The notes under the pieces: model-generated
The model's input: the letters and a program-made list of their open reading frames with translations, nothing else
What the model was told of the DNA's origin: nothing
Databases searched by the model: none
Translations under genes and position numbers: made by a program
Assembly (NCBI RefSeq): GCF_004358695.1
Contig: NZ_SNAA01000014.1
Location: 37,386-101,385 of the forward strand
Direction of reading: 5' to 3'
DNA from: Palleronia sediminis
GTDB taxonomy: Bacteria > Pseudomonadota > Alphaproteobacteria > Rhodobacterales > Rhodobacteraceae
Length of the DNA: 64,000 nt
Shown: piece by piece, positions 19,061-27,898 of the stretch
Layout of the letters: every line of letters starts with the position of its first letter
Position numbering within the stretch: position 1 is the first letter of the stretch

Positions 19061-20680
19061 TCACTCGGCGTTCGAGGAATGGACGTAGTCGTAGTTCACC
19101 GGGATATGCACCGGGTCGACGAACAGGCTGTCATCGCCCGCCACGCTGTCCGAGCGCAGGGTGAACCGCTGCTCGTTGAAGACGGGCACCCAGGGCGCGT
19201 CTTCCATGATGTCGACATAGATCTGCCGCCACGCATCCTCGCGCGCGGCCTCGTCGCCCACCATCGCGTCGGCCTCGGCGGCGCGGGCGTCGATTTCCTC
19301 GTTGCAGTACCACGACCAGTTCCAACCGCCCGGCACCGCGCCCGCGCATCCCAGGATCGGCCCGTAGAAGTTCGACGGATCGGGGAAATCCGCGATCCAT
19401 GCCATGCCGCCCGACCAGATCATCGGGGCCTGGTCGGCCTCGCCGCCCGCGGCGATGACGTTGGCCTGCGCGAGGCTGCGGATCTCGGCGGTGATGCCGA
19501 TCTGCGACAGATCCTGCTGGATCGCCTGGGCGATGCGCGGGTTCGGGTCGACGTTCATCACGTAGAGCTCGGTCTCGAACCCGTCGGGAAAGCCCGCATC
19601 GGCCAGCATCTGGCGCGCGGCCTCGGGGTCATAGGCGTAGCCCTCGTATTCCTCGTCATAGCCCGGCATGGTGGGCGGCAGCGGCTGGTTGGCGGGCACC
19701 GCGCGGCCGTTGATCATCTGCACGATCCGGTCCTTGTCGATCGCCATGTTGACCGCCTTGCGGACCTCGGGCTGATCGAAGGGCGCCATCTGCATGTTGA
19801 GCGTGATGTAGCCGGTATGAAGCTGGCCGCCCTCGACGATGCGCTCGGCCATGGCCGGGTCGTTCATCGTCTGGAGGAACTGCGCGGGCGGGATGCCGTC
19901 GCCCGGAATGTCGGCATCACCGTTCTGGATCCGCAGGAGCGCCACCGTCGGCTCGAGCCCGATCTCGAAGGTCACGCGGTCGAGCTTGGGCACGCCCGCG
20001 CGGTGGTAATCCTCGTAGGCCTCGAAGACGACGCGCTGGCCGGGCAGCCATTCGGCCAGCTCGAACGCGCCCGATCCCACGGGGTTGCGGCCGAAATCCT
20101 CGCCGAGTTCCTCTACGGCCTCCTGCGGGACGACCGAGGCGAAGTTCAGCGCCATGACATGGCCGAAGGTCGCATCGGGGCGCGACAGGGTGATCTCGAC
20201 GGTCTTGTCGTCGACGACCTTGACGCCCGAAAGCCCGTCGCCTTCGCCCGCGTTCCAGCTGTCGAAGCCCTCGATCATGCCGAAGAACCCGGCGCCGGGG
20301 CTGCGGGTCTCGGGGTTGGTCACGCGGTCGAGCGAATATTTCACGTCCTGAGCCGTGATCTCGCGACCGTTGTGAAAGGTGATCCCGTCCTTGAGCTTGA
20401 AGGTATGGGTCAGCCCGTCCTCGCTGATCTCGTGGCTTTCGGCGAGTTCGTTGCGCAGTTTGGTCGTGCCCGGCTCGTAGCCCGTCAGCCCGTCGAAGAG
20501 CGACTTGATCATCGACCAGTTCTGCCAGTCATAGCCGATGGCGGGGTCGAGCGTCGCCACGTCGTCTTGGTAGGTGACGGTCATCTCGCCGCCCTGCGGG
20601 GCGTCCTGATCGACCTGGGCCAGCGCGCCCGAGGCGCCGAGCGCCAGCGCGGCGATACCGGAAAGAAGCATGGTCTTCAT
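19061..20680 (-). CDS. ABC transporter substrate-binding protein, SBP_bac_5 family
   Basis: A 539-aa periplasmic protein with a clear signal peptide (MKTMLLSGIAALALGASGAL, cleavage after ALA). Family features: LKDGITFHNGREITAQDVKY and VRKAVNMAIDKDRIVQMING. Members bind peptides, nickel, glutathione or other small ligands; given the amidase next door an amide or peptide-like compound is likely. AGGAG precedes the ATG. It is 6 bp upstream of the amidase and 20 bp downstream of the permease gene. Confidence 0.93.
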   Translation of the reverse strand: MKTMLLSGIAALALGASGALAQVDQDAPQGGEMTVTYQDDVATLDPAIGYDWQNWSMIKSLFDGLTGYEPGTTKLRNELAESHEISEDGLTHTFKLKDGITFHNGREITAQDVKYSLDRVTNPETRSPGAGFFGMIEGFDSWNAGEGDGLSGVKVVDDKTVEITLSRPDATFGHVMALNFASVVPQEAVEELGEDFGRNPVGSGAFELAEWLPGQRVVFEAYEDYHRAGVPKLDRVTFEIGLEPTVALLRIQNGDADIPGDGIPPAQFLQTMNDPAMAERIVEGGQLHTGYITLNMQMAPFDQPEVRKAVNMAIDKDRIVQMINGRAVPANQPLPPTMPGYDEEYEGYAYDPEAARQMLADAGFPDGFETELYVMNVDPNPRIAQAIQQDLSQIGITAEIRSLAQANVIAAGGEADQAPMIWSGGMAWIADFPDPSNFYGPILGCAGAVPGGWNWSWYCNEEIDARAAEADAMVGDEAAREDAWRQIYVDIMEDAPWVPVFNEQRFTLRSDSVAGDDSLFVDPVHIPVNYDYVHSSNAE

Positions 20681-20700
20681 GGTCTGGTCTCCTGTTGGGG

Positions 20701-21621
20701 TTATTTTGTCTTGATGCGGGGGTCGATGAGCGGGGCCACGAGATCGGCCAGCAGGTTGCCCAGCACGATGGCCGTGGCCGAAACCATGGTCACACCCATG
20801 ATCACGGGGATGTCGACGCGCTGGATGGCCTGCCAGGCAAGCTGGCCGATGCCAGGCCATCCGAACACGCTTTCGACGACGACGATGCCCGACATGAACA
20901 GGCCGATGTCGATCCCGATCATGGCGATGATCGGCAGGATGGCGTTGGGCATGACGTGGCGGGTCACGATCCTGAGCTTGGACAGCCCCTTGGCGCGGGC
21001 GGTGCGCACGAGATCCTGGTTCAGCACCTCGATCATCGACGAGCGCATCATCCGCGAATACCACCCCGCCCCCAGCAGCCCCAGCGTCAGCGAGGGCAGC
21101 ACGAAATGCGCCCAGGTGCCGTAGCCGCCGATGGGAAACCAGCCGAGCTGCACCGCGAAGACGTAGAGCAGCAGGATGCCCAGCACGAATTGCGGCGCCG
21201 AGATCGCGACGAAGGAAAAGATCATCAGCCCGTGATCGGCGGGCCGGTTGCGCCTGAGCGCGGCCACGACACCGATGGTCAGTCCGATCGCGAGCTCGGT
21301 AAGGATGGCCGAGACCATCAGCATCAGGCTGGCGGGCAGGCGCGCGGCGATCAGCGACGAGACCTCGGCACGCTGGAGATATGAGCGCCCCATGTCGCCC
21401 TGCGCCAGCCCCGACAGATAGCGCCAGTACTGCACGAAAAGCGGGTCGTTCAGCCCGAGTTGGTCGCGGATATTGGCCACCGTCTCGGCCGTGGCCGCGC
21501 GCCCGGCGATCTGGCGCGCGGGATCGGCGGGCACGAGATAGAGCAGGATGAAGGTGACGAAGGTGATCCCCAGCAGGATCAGCACGCTTTCGAACAAGCG
21601 CCGGACCAGGTAGCCGCCCAT
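20701..21621 (-). CDS. ABC transporter permease, DppB type
   Basis: A 306-aa inner-membrane protein. It starts MGGYLVRRLFESVLILLGIT, typical of DppB/OppB, and has the EAA-like loop VRTARAKGLSKLRIVTRHVM that docks the ATPase. About six transmembrane helices are visible. Its ATG overlaps the stop of the second permease gene by one base. Confidence 0.94.
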   Translation of the reverse strand: MGGYLVRRLFESVLILLGITFVTFILLYLVPADPARQIAGRAATAETVANIRDQLGLNDPLFVQYWRYLSGLAQGDMGRSYLQRAEVSSLIAARLPASLMLMVSAILTELAIGLTIGVVAALRRNRPADHGLMIFSFVAISAPQFVLGILLLYVFAVQLGWFPIGGYGTWAHFVLPSLTLGLLGAGWYSRMMRSSMIEVLNQDLVRTARAKGLSKLRIVTRHVMPNAILPIIAMIGIDIGLFMSGIVVVESVFGWPGIGQLAWQAIQRVDIPVIMGVTMVSATAIVLGNLLADLVAPLIDPRIKTK

Positions 21622-22517
21622 CAGTGCCGCCCCTTGAGCGTCGGGTCGAGGATGTCGCGCAACGCGTCGCCCACGAGGTTGAAGGCCAGTGCCAGCAGCA
21701 CGATCAGCAGGCCAGGAAAGAACACGAGCCAGGGTGCGGTCGAGAAATAGGTCTGGTTCTCGTAGATGATGTTGCCCCAGGACGGGATCGGCGGCTGCAC
21801 CCCGACGCCGAGATAGCTCAGCGTCGCCTCGAGCAGCACCGTGGTCGAGATGCCAAGCGTGCCGAAGACGATGATCGACGACAGAAGATGCGGCAGCAGG
21901 TGGCGCAGCAGGATGCGGAAGGTGCCCGAGCCGATGGCGCGCTGCACCTGGATGAACTCGCGCTCGGCCAGGCTGCGGGTTTCGGTATAGATGACGCGGC
22001 TCATCTGGACCCAGTTCACCATCGCGATCACCAGCGCCACGATCAACAGCGAGGGTTGAAAGATCGCCGCCAGCACGATGGCCAGCAGCAGCGCCGGAAA
22101 GGCCATCATGAGGTCGGTGAACCGCATCAGGATCGCCGCCGTCCAGCCGCCGAAATAGCCCGCGGTGATGCCGACGCCCGCACCCAGCAGCACCGCGATG
22201 CCATTGGCCAGCACCCCGATGATGAGCGATGTGCGCGTCCCGAGGATCAGACGCGAGAACAGGTCGCGCCCCAGAAGGTCGCTGCCGAGCAGGTAATCGC
22301 CCCCCGGCGGCAGCGGCGCGCCCATCAGGTCGAGCCCGTCGAAATTCTGCGCGAACGGGTCCTGCGGCATGATGAGCGGCGCGAAAACGGCCGCGAAGAC
22401 CATGATCGCGATGATCGTCAGCCCGAACACCGCACGGGGCCGGCGCAAAAGCTGTGACCAGACCTCGCGCGCGCGGCCGCGGCGGGGCGGCCGCGCGGGA
22501 TCGACCGCCGCGCTCAT
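21621..22517 (-). CDS. ABC transporter permease, DppC type
   Basis: A 298-aa inner-membrane protein with an N-terminal cytoplasmic segment, the DppC/OppC signature after helix 1 (PFAQNFDGLDLMGAPLPPGG, then DYLLGSDLLGRDLFSRLI) and the coupling loop EREFIQVQRAIGSGTFRILL. It partners the DppB-type permease. The ATG overlaps the amiR-like stop by 4 bp. Confidence 0.94.
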   Translation of the reverse strand: MSAAVDPARPPRRGRAREVWSQLLRRPRAVFGLTIIAIMVFAAVFAPLIMPQDPFAQNFDGLDLMGAPLPPGGDYLLGSDLLGRDLFSRLILGTRTSLIIGVLANGIAVLLGAGVGITAGYFGGWTAAILMRFTDLMMAFPALLLAIVLAAIFQPSLLIVALVIAMVNWVQMSRVIYTETRSLAEREFIQVQRAIGSGTFRILLRHLLPHLLSSIIVFGTLGISTTVLLEATLSYLGVGVQPPIPSWGNIIYENQTYFSTAPWLVFFPGLLIVLLALAFNLVGDALRDILDPTLKGRH

Positions 22518-23104
22518 CGCTTGCCCGCCCGCGTGGCGGGGTGCTGCGCCAGAACCCTGCGGGCGGCGTCCTCGATCGGGATACGCTCCACCATGGCGAA
22601 CGCGCGCAACTGCTTGAGCGCGAGCGCCTCGTCGCGGCCCCCCTCCATCAGCGCCAGCACGGCCCGGATCACGTCGAGCCGGCCGCTGCGCTGCGCGGCA
22701 AGCTCGGCCTCGCGGGCGCGCTGCGCCTCGCGCGCGGCGAAACGGTCATGCGCGATGACCAGCGCCGAGAACAGCGTGCCGATGGCCGAGAGCGGCAGAA
22801 AGGCGTCGACCTGCTGGCCCAGAGCCCAGGCGAGGCGGCCGGGGCTTTCCGACCCGATCAGCCCGACCACGGGCACCGGTGCCTGCCCCGCGGCCCAGGG
22901 AAGCTGCGCGTCATGGCCGGTGTCGATGTCGAGGATCACCATGTCGATCCCCTCCATGCAGGCAGGACCGACCGTATCGCGCCGCGGCACGGCGGCGACA
23001 CCCAGCCGCGCGCAGCGCTCGGAGATGCGGCGCAGCGGCTCGTCGGCATGGTGCAGCACGATGGCGCGGCGGCCGGTGAAATTGTGCATGACCGCCTGGC
23101 TCAT
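22514..23104 (-). CDS. ANTAR-domain antiterminator, AmiR-like
   Basis: A 196-aa RNA-binding regulator. The N-terminal 125 residues form a pseudo-receiver fold, followed by a coiled coil (AAREAQRAREAELAAQ) and a C-terminal ANTAR three-helix domain (VIRAVLALMEGGRDEALALK, then QLRAFAMVERIPIEDAARRV). AmiR proteins are held inactive by AmiC and, when released, bind paired hairpins in the leader mRNA to stop transcription termination. It overlaps amiC upstream and the permease downstream by ATGA. The matching leader structure lies at 24224-24293. Confidence 0.88.
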   Translation of the reverse strand: MSQAVMHNFTGRRAIVLHHADEPLRRISERCARLGVAAVPRRDTVGPACMEGIDMVILDIDTGHDAQLPWAAGQAPVPVVGLIGSESPGRLAWALGQQVDAFLPLSAIGTLFSALVIAHDRFAAREAQRAREAELAAQRSGRLDVIRAVLALMEGGRDEALALKQLRAFAMVERIPIEDAARRVLAQHPATRAGKR

Positions 23105-24207
23105 CGCACCACCCTCAGCTCGGCGCGTGCGGGTGGCGGCGGCACGGCGTCGCCCGTGAGATAGGGATCGGCCGCGACCGGCGACGCCGCGCGGTTTATG
23201 ATGCGGAATTGCCCCTGCCCCGCCTGCGCCAGCCGCGGCGCGAGCCCCGCATGGCGCATCACCGGATCGACGTGGATCGGACCCATCGCGGTGGGCAGAG
23301 GCCCGGCAGAAAGCGCCGCGAACACCGCCCGCGGATCGTCGCCGCCCGCCTTTGTCGAGGCGGCGGCGAAAAGCTCGACCGCCGCATAGGCGCTGGCCAG
23401 AAAGGCCGAGACCCGCCCGTTGGGCGCACGGTCGCGCGCGGCGCGCAGCAGGCGCGGGTCGGCCTCCTCCTCGAAGAAGCTGCCCGCCGACACGAGCCCG
23501 TCGGCGGCCGGGCCCAGCGCGTCGAGATCGGCCTCGGTCTGGTTGAAACTCACGAGCCGGGGCCGCGCACCGGCGTCGATCGCGGCGGCCAGATCGTTCA
23601 GAAAGCTGGCGTTGGACGGGCCGATGAGGCTGTCGATCACGCAATCGGGGCGCAGGGCGCGGATCTCGTCGACGACATGGGCATGCGCGACCGAGCCGAG
23701 CGGCACGAAACGCTCGCCCACCACCTCGACGCCACGCGCCTGAAGCCGCTCGCGCGCCAGGCGCAACGTCTCCCACCCCCAGACATAGTTCGACCCCACG
23801 AGATAGACCCGCCCGAGATCCTGCGACACGATCCAGTCGGTCGCGGGCACGACATGATGGTTCGGCGCGGCGCCGAGATAGACGACATGATCGCTGCACT
23901 CGAACCCTTCGTAGGGGCACGGATACCACAGCAGCCCGCCGCCCCGCTCGAGCACCGGGATCATGTCCTTGCGGCTCCATGACGTGATCGCCCCGAGGAT
24001 ATGACGCACCCCGTCCTGCAACAGCTCGGCCGCCTGCGCCTCGTAGCGGGCGACATCGCCGCCCGGATCGCGGATCACCGGCTCGATCTCGACCTGTCCC
24101 GCCTCGGCCAGCGCCTCGATCGCGCCGAGCGCGCCGGCCAGCGCGCTTTGCCCGAGCGCGGCATAGCTGCCGCTGGTGGAAAAGATCAGGCCAAGCCTCA
24201 GACGCAT
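23101..24207 (-). CDS. AmiC-like amide sensor (cytoplasmic periplasmic-binding fold)
   Basis: A 368-aa protein of the type I periplasmic-binding fold without a signal peptide, as in Pseudomonas AmiC. Diagnostic stretches: LLWYPCPYEGFECSDHVVYL (AmiC LLSYPTPYEGFEYS) and YLVGSNYVWGWETLR (FIGSDYIYPRES). AmiC binds small amides and sequesters AmiR. It is the first gene of the operon, starting 17 bp after a leader terminator, with a G-rich ribosome site (GGGGGGGACG). Confidence 0.88.
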   Translation of the reverse strand: MRLRLGLIFSTSGSYAALGQSALAGALGAIEALAEAGQVEIEPVIRDPGGDVARYEAQAAELLQDGVRHILGAITSWSRKDMIPVLERGGGLLWYPCPYEGFECSDHVVYLGAAPNHHVVPATDWIVSQDLGRVYLVGSNYVWGWETLRLARERLQARGVEVVGERFVPLGSVAHAHVVDEIRALRPDCVIDSLIGPSNASFLNDLAAAIDAGARPRLVSFNQTEADLDALGPAADGLVSAGSFFEEEADPRLLRAARDRAPNGRVSAFLASAYAAVELFAAASTKAGGDDPRAVFAALSAGPLPTAMGPIHVDPVMRHAGLAPRLAQAGQGQFRIINRAASPVAADPYLTGDAVPPPPARAELRVVR

Positions 24208-24223
24208 CGTCCCCCCCGAAACG

Positions 24224-24266
24224 AAAAAAGCCCCGCACCTTCGGACGAGCCGAAGAACTGCGGGGC
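24224..24266 (-). terminator. Leader intrinsic terminator of the amiC operon
   Basis: Minus strand: GCCCCGCAGTTCTTCGG ... CCGAAGGTGCGGGGC followed by TTTTTT, directly upstream of the first gene. A strong Rho-independent terminator placed before the operon is what an ANTAR antitermination system needs. Confidence 0.9.
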
Positions 24267-24293
24267 GCTATTGCCCTGGACCGCGCTCGGCCC
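24263..24293 (-). promoter_or_regulatory. Candidate ANTAR-type antiterminator hairpins
   Basis: On the minus strand two short hairpins sit one base apart just before the terminator. Hairpin 1 is GGGCC-GAGCGC-GGTCC (24293-24278); hairpin 2 is GGGC-AATAGC-GCCC (24276-24263). Both have six-base loops with A and G three bases apart. The 3' arm of hairpin 2 is the 5' arm of the terminator, so the two cannot form together. The canonical ANTAR loop has A at position 1 and G at 4; here they are at 2 and 5. Confidence 0.6.
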
Positions 24294-24514
24294 TTTGCTG
24301 GATCAAATTCCACCAAACGGAACGAAAAGTCCAGAGCTTCGTGGCAGCCGTCGCAAAATTGCGCGGGCGGGGCGCATGGCGGCAGAAAACATGGGGCGGC
24401 GCCTATCCCTTGCGCCCGGACCGGCCCCACGCCCGCCCTGTGCCACGGGCGATGACGGACCCCGCGGCGCCCGGTCGCGTTGGCCCCCCGACCCTTATCG
24501 CAGGAGACCAGCCC

Positions 24515-25495
24515 ATGCGCCTTGCCCCCGTGCTCGCCGCCGCCCTCGCCCCCGCCCTTGGATTGGCGGCCACACCTGTCGCTGCGCAATCGCTGCCCTT
24601 CGACGCCACGGCCATCGACGCGGCCACCTATGACGGCGGGGCCCTCCCCGAGGGCCAGAGCGCGCTGACGGCCAAGGTGCAGACCCTGCTCGACCGCGCG
24701 GGCACCTCGCCCGGCGTCATCGACGGCTGGAAGGGCGGCATGTCGCGCACCGCCATCCTCGCCTTCGAGCGGCGCGCGGGGCTCGAGCCCGACGGCGCGA
24801 TGGACCCCGACCTCTGGCGCGCACTGGGCGGCCCCGACGCCACGGGGCTGACGCAATCCTACACGATCACGGCCGAGGATGCCTCGGGGCTCGTCGATGC
24901 CATTCCCGACGACTATGCCGAGCGCGCCGAGATGGACCGGCTGGCCTATCTGCGCGTGACCGAGAAACTGGCCGAGCGGTTCCACATGGACGAGGATTTC
25001 CTGATCGCGCTGAATGGCGGCGGAACCTTCGACCCCGGCCGCACCATCGCGGTGATGGACCCCGGCGAGGACGTGAGCGAACCCATCGCGCGCATCGTCA
25101 TCGACAAATCCGACCAGCGCCTGACGGCCTTCGGCGAGAACGGCGAGATCGTTTCGGATTATCCCGTCACGGTCGGTTCCGACCAGTTGCCGTCGCCCAG
25201 CGGCACGCACGAGGTCAAGGCGGTCGCGGTCGAGCCGGTCTATACCTACCGCCCCGACGAGAATTTCCAGCAGGGCGACAATGACGAGGTATTGCAGATC
25301 CCGCCCGGCCCGAACAACCCCGTGGGCCGCATCTGGATCGACCTGTCGAAACCGACCTACGGCATCCACGGCTGGGCGCACCCGTCCGAGCTGTTCACCG
25401 CGGCAAGCCATGGCTGCGTGCGGATGACCAACTGGGACGCGACCGAGCTTGCGCATATCGTGTCGCCCGGCGTGACGGTGGAGTTCCGCGAATGA
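24515..25495 (+). CDS. L,D-transpeptidase with peptidoglycan-binding domain
   Basis: A 326-aa exported enzyme that cross-links or modifies peptidoglycan. Signal peptide MRLAPVLAAALAPALGLAAT ending AAQS, then a PG_binding_1-like domain (KVQTLLDRAGTSPGVIDGWK, then TAILAFERRAGLEPDG, residues about 55-100), then a YkuD domain with the catalytic HGWAHPSELFTAASHGCVRM, including the SHGCVR cysteine. CAGGAG precedes the ATG. The stop overlaps the next start (ATGA), coupling it to an extensin-like cell-wall protein. Confidence 0.94.
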   Translation: MRLAPVLAAALAPALGLAATPVAAQSLPFDATAIDAATYDGGALPEGQSALTAKVQTLLDRAGTSPGVIDGWKGGMSRTAILAFERRAGLEPDGAMDPDLWRALGGPDATGLTQSYTITAEDASGLVDAIPDDYAERAEMDRLAYLRVTEKLAERFHMDEDFLIALNGGGTFDPGRTIAVMDPGEDVSEPIARIVIDKSDQRLTAFGENGEIVSDYPVTVGSDQLPSPSGTHEVKAVAVEPVYTYRPDENFQQGDNDEVLQIPPGPNNPVGRIWIDLSKPTYGIHGWAHPSELFTAASHGCVRMTNWDATELAHIVSPGVTVEFRE

Positions 25496-26316
25496 GAGGG
25501 CTGCTGATCGCCACGCTGGCCACCGCCCTGCCCCTTGCCGCAATCGCGCAGCAGGAGGGCGATAGCGCCACGCCCGAGGCGGCACCGCCGCCCGAAACCT
25601 CGCCCGCCCCCGCGCCGCGTCCCGACCCCGAGGACCGCGCCGACGAGGTGGCCCCCGACGCCCCCGATGCCGGCCCCGCCCCCGATGCCGAGACCGCAGC
25701 CGATGCGGATGCCGACCCGGCCGAGACCGCCCCCCAATGGGAGGTGCTGCGCGAAGATCCCGAGGATCTCGCGGCCTGCCTCGCCGATCTCGACAGTCTG
25801 GGCACCGTCTACGAGACCCTCGACCCCTTGGGCGGAGAGCTGCGCGATTGCGGCATCGCGAACCCCGTCGAGGTGGCTGAGATCCTGCCCGGCGTCGCCC
25901 TGCGCCCCGATGCGGTGATGCGCTGCGAAACGGCGCGCGCTCTGGCCGAATGGGTGTCGGTGACGGTCGCGCCCGCCGCCCGGCTCGCCGGCGATTACGG
26001 CGATCTCTCGGCGATCGATCACGGCTCGACCTATGTCTGCCGCGCCCGCGGCGGTGTGGCCAGCGGCAAGCTGTCGGAACACGCGTTCGGCAACGCCATC
26101 GACGTGATGGGCTTTCGCTTCGAAGGGGGCGGCGCACTCGCCGTCGAGCCCCGCGCCGACACCGCCACCATCGAGGAAGCCTTCCAACGCGCGGCCCGCG
26201 GAGGCGCCTGCCTGTCCTTCACCACCGTCCTCGGCCCCGGCACCAACGCCGCCCATGCCGACCACCTCCACCTCGACGTGAAGGCCCGGAACGGAGGCTA
26301 CAGGATCTGCCAGTGA
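25492..26316 (+). CDS. Extensin-family protein (D-Ala-D-Ala carboxypeptidase-like fold)
   Basis: A 274-aa exported protein: signal peptide (MRGLLIATLATALPLAAIAQ), a long Pro/Ala/Asp-rich linker (about residues 22-80) and a C-terminal Extensin_C domain with SEHAFGNAIDVMGF and HADHLHLDV, a His/Asp metal-site pattern like that of LAS-type peptidases. Probable murein-modifying or remodelling role beside the transpeptidase. It is the last host gene before the integrated island. Confidence 0.9.
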   Translation: MRGLLIATLATALPLAAIAQQEGDSATPEAAPPPETSPAPAPRPDPEDRADEVAPDAPDAGPAPDAETAADADADPAETAPQWEVLREDPEDLAACLADLDSLGTVYETLDPLGGELRDCGIANPVEVAEILPGVALRPDAVMRCETARALAEWVSVTVAPAARLAGDYGDLSAIDHGSTYVCRARGGVASGKLSEHAFGNAIDVMGFRFEGGGALAVEPRADTATIEEAFQRAARGGACLSFTTVLGPGTNAAHADHLHLDVKARNGGYRICQ

Positions 26317-26356
26317 CGCCGCGCACGGCGCGGGTTCGCGGGGAGGGTGAAGAAGA

Positions 26357-26401
26357 TGGCTCCGGCGGTAGGGATCGAACCTACGACCAATTGATTAACA
26401 G
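26357..26401. repeat. attL, 45-bp direct repeat
   Basis: Exact copy of the last 45 nt of the tRNA-Asn gene including its CCA (starts tggctccggcggtaggg). It is followed by unrelated sequence, so it is a tRNA fragment left by integration, not a tRNA gene. Partner at 40932-40976. Confidence 0.95.
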
Positions 26402-26470
26402 AGGCATGGTGTCGGTCCGTCGTCGTCGGGATTGATCGGGGGAAACGCAACAAAACAGGGGCATTAACGC

Positions 26471-26552
26471 CTCTGCAACAAAAAACAAGTTGGTCACTTT
26501 CGGTTTGGATCGTACTGTGTCGGGACTGAATGTTGCAGAGAATGTTGCAGAG
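26471..26552. promoter_or_regulatory. Integrase promoter flanked by TGTTGCAGAG boxes
   Basis: Three exact copies of TGTTGCAGAG: inverted at 26471-26480, direct at 26531-26540 and 26543-26552. Between them is a sigma70-like promoter, TTGGTC (26490-26495), 17 bp, TACTGT (26513-26518). The boxes could be integrase arm sites, autoregulatory operators, or both. Confidence 0.65.
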
Positions 26553-26558
26553 GATGAC

Positions 26559-27731
26559 ATGCCCACGATCAAGCTAACCTCCCGCCCCGAGATCGCGAAG
26601 GTCAAACACCCGGATACGGGGACAGTGTTCTACTCCCACGACGGCGATGCCTTGAAGGGCATCCGCTTGGCTGTCGGTGCCCGCACGAAGCTGTGGATTC
26701 TGTCGAAGCGGATCGACGGCAAGGTGCGCTCGATCAAGCTCGGAGATTGGCCCGCGATCCCGACCGGGCATCAAGCCGAGGAAGTCGCGAAGCAGCGTAT
26801 CGCGGAACTCATGACGGGCACGGATGCCGCGTCAACGAAGGTCGCGACCCTCATGGACGCCTTCGAGTCGCACGTTGCCCGCTCCCACGCGAAGGAGGCG
26901 ACAATCGCGACCTACCGATTGCAGATCAAGAACCACCTTGCCGACCTGTTCACGAAACCCATCGAACAGATCACGCTGCCGATGCTCGAGAGCGCGATAC
27001 GTGGCAAGACGCCCTCGACGGCGAAGCACCTCGTGCAGATCATCAAGATGGCGTTCCGTCGTGCGGCTATCGTGCGGCGCTGCTTCGACGTGTCGGCTGA
27101 CTTGAAGGTGTCGCAGAAGCACAAGACATCGTCCGCTGTCCTGTTCGACCCGAAGGACAAATGGCCCGCCCTCGACCTCATCATGGACACGCGGAGCCTC
27201 ATCACGCGGACGGCATGGCTGACCATGCTGTTCACAGGCTTCCGTTCCCTCAACGTCCGCACCCTGACATGGGAGCAGGTGAACCTGACCCGAAAGACTA
27301 TCACCCTCGACGAGATGAAGAACGGCCTGTCGCGGACGTTCCCTATCGCGGACGTGCTGATCGAGGCGTTGACCGTGCTTCCGCATCGCGAGGGATATGT
27401 GTTCCCGGCTGACTCGAAGACGGGTCACATGGATCAGCTCATGGCCCGCACGATCACGATAGGCGAAGGCGACGATGCCACGAAAGTCAAAGTCCTCCGT
27501 CAGCACGATTGTCGCCGCCTGTTCACGACGGCCGCGCGCCGCGCGCGACTCCCCGAATACATCATCGACGAGTTGCGCGGGGACACACCGAAGAAGGTGC
27601 AAGACATCTACGATCAGGGGTCGGCCAACCACGACGACGCGAACCGCATTGCCGAGCGCATTATCATGGAATGTGGTTCAACACCTGATTCCCTGATTGA
27701 GCGCATCAAACTCCCTGACTATGTTCACTGA
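26559..27731 (+). CDS. Tyrosine-type site-specific integrase
   Basis: A 390-aa recombinase. Catalytic pattern: first Arg in LFTGFRSLNVRTLTW, second box in QHDCRRLFTTAARR (H-x-x-R), and a candidate nucleophile Tyr in KKVQDIYDQGS. The N-terminus resembles the DUF4102 arm-binding domain of P4-like integrases (IRLAVGARTKLWILSKRIDG, then SIKLGDWPAI). I start it at 26559 (AGAGGATGAC ribosome site) because the earlier in-frame ATG lies inside the likely promoter. It should recombine the 45-bp tRNA-Asn repeat next to it. Confidence 0.93.
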   Translation: MPTIKLTSRPEIAKVKHPDTGTVFYSHDGDALKGIRLAVGARTKLWILSKRIDGKVRSIKLGDWPAIPTGHQAEEVAKQRIAELMTGTDAASTKVATLMDAFESHVARSHAKEATIATYRLQIKNHLADLFTKPIEQITLPMLESAIRGKTPSTAKHLVQIIKMAFRRAAIVRRCFDVSADLKVSQKHKTSSAVLFDPKDKWPALDLIMDTRSLITRTAWLTMLFTGFRSLNVRTLTWEQVNLTRKTITLDEMKNGLSRTFPIADVLIEALTVLPHREGYVFPADSKTGHMDQLMARTITIGEGDDATKVKVLRQHDCRRLFTTAARRARLPEYIIDELRGDTPKKVQDIYDQGSANHDDANRIAERIIMECGSTPDSLIERIKLPDYVH

Positions 27732-27898
27732 CGCGACGGGGCGGCAATCTGTCGGTAGAGGCAGGCTGTCGCCATCAACCCCCGTCGTGAGTGATCCCCG
27801 AGACGCGCTGCATCGGATGCGGTCTCGGCCAAGGGCGCGAACCGATGCAGATCAACAGAGCGCACCGTCTCGAACGCAGAGAGACCGGAGCCTGTTGA
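27732..27898. other. Intergenic region with a small dyad
   Basis: 167 bp between integrase and the AlpA-like gene. CCGAGAC / GTCTCGG arms at 27798-27804 and 27822-27828 could be a hairpin or operator. GGAG at 27887-27890 serves the next gene. No other signal seen. Confidence 0.35.

Larger units (their letters stand above)
24208..24514. other. Divergent intergenic region between amiC and the L,D-transpeptidase
   Basis: 307 bp. The first 90 bp hold the amiC leader structures. The remainder should contain divergent promoters, but I see no convincing -35/-10 pair for either direction. A CAGGAG ribosome site for the transpeptidase is at 24501-24506. Confidence 0.5.

Noticed and set aside
18236-21124. 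962-codon open frame on the plus strand
   Set aside because: Antisense to amidase, binding protein and permease genes whose own translations have clear family motifs. The frame has no recognisable domain.
22514-26137. 1207-codon minus-strand frame
   Set aside because: Only the 3' part is the amiR-like gene. The remainder is antisense to the L,D-transpeptidase and extensin-like genes and a different frame of amiC.
26357-26401. Second tRNA-Asn gene at the left island end
   Set aside because: Only the 3' 45 nt are present; the acceptor 5' strand, D-arm and most of the anticodon arm are missing. It is an att repeat.
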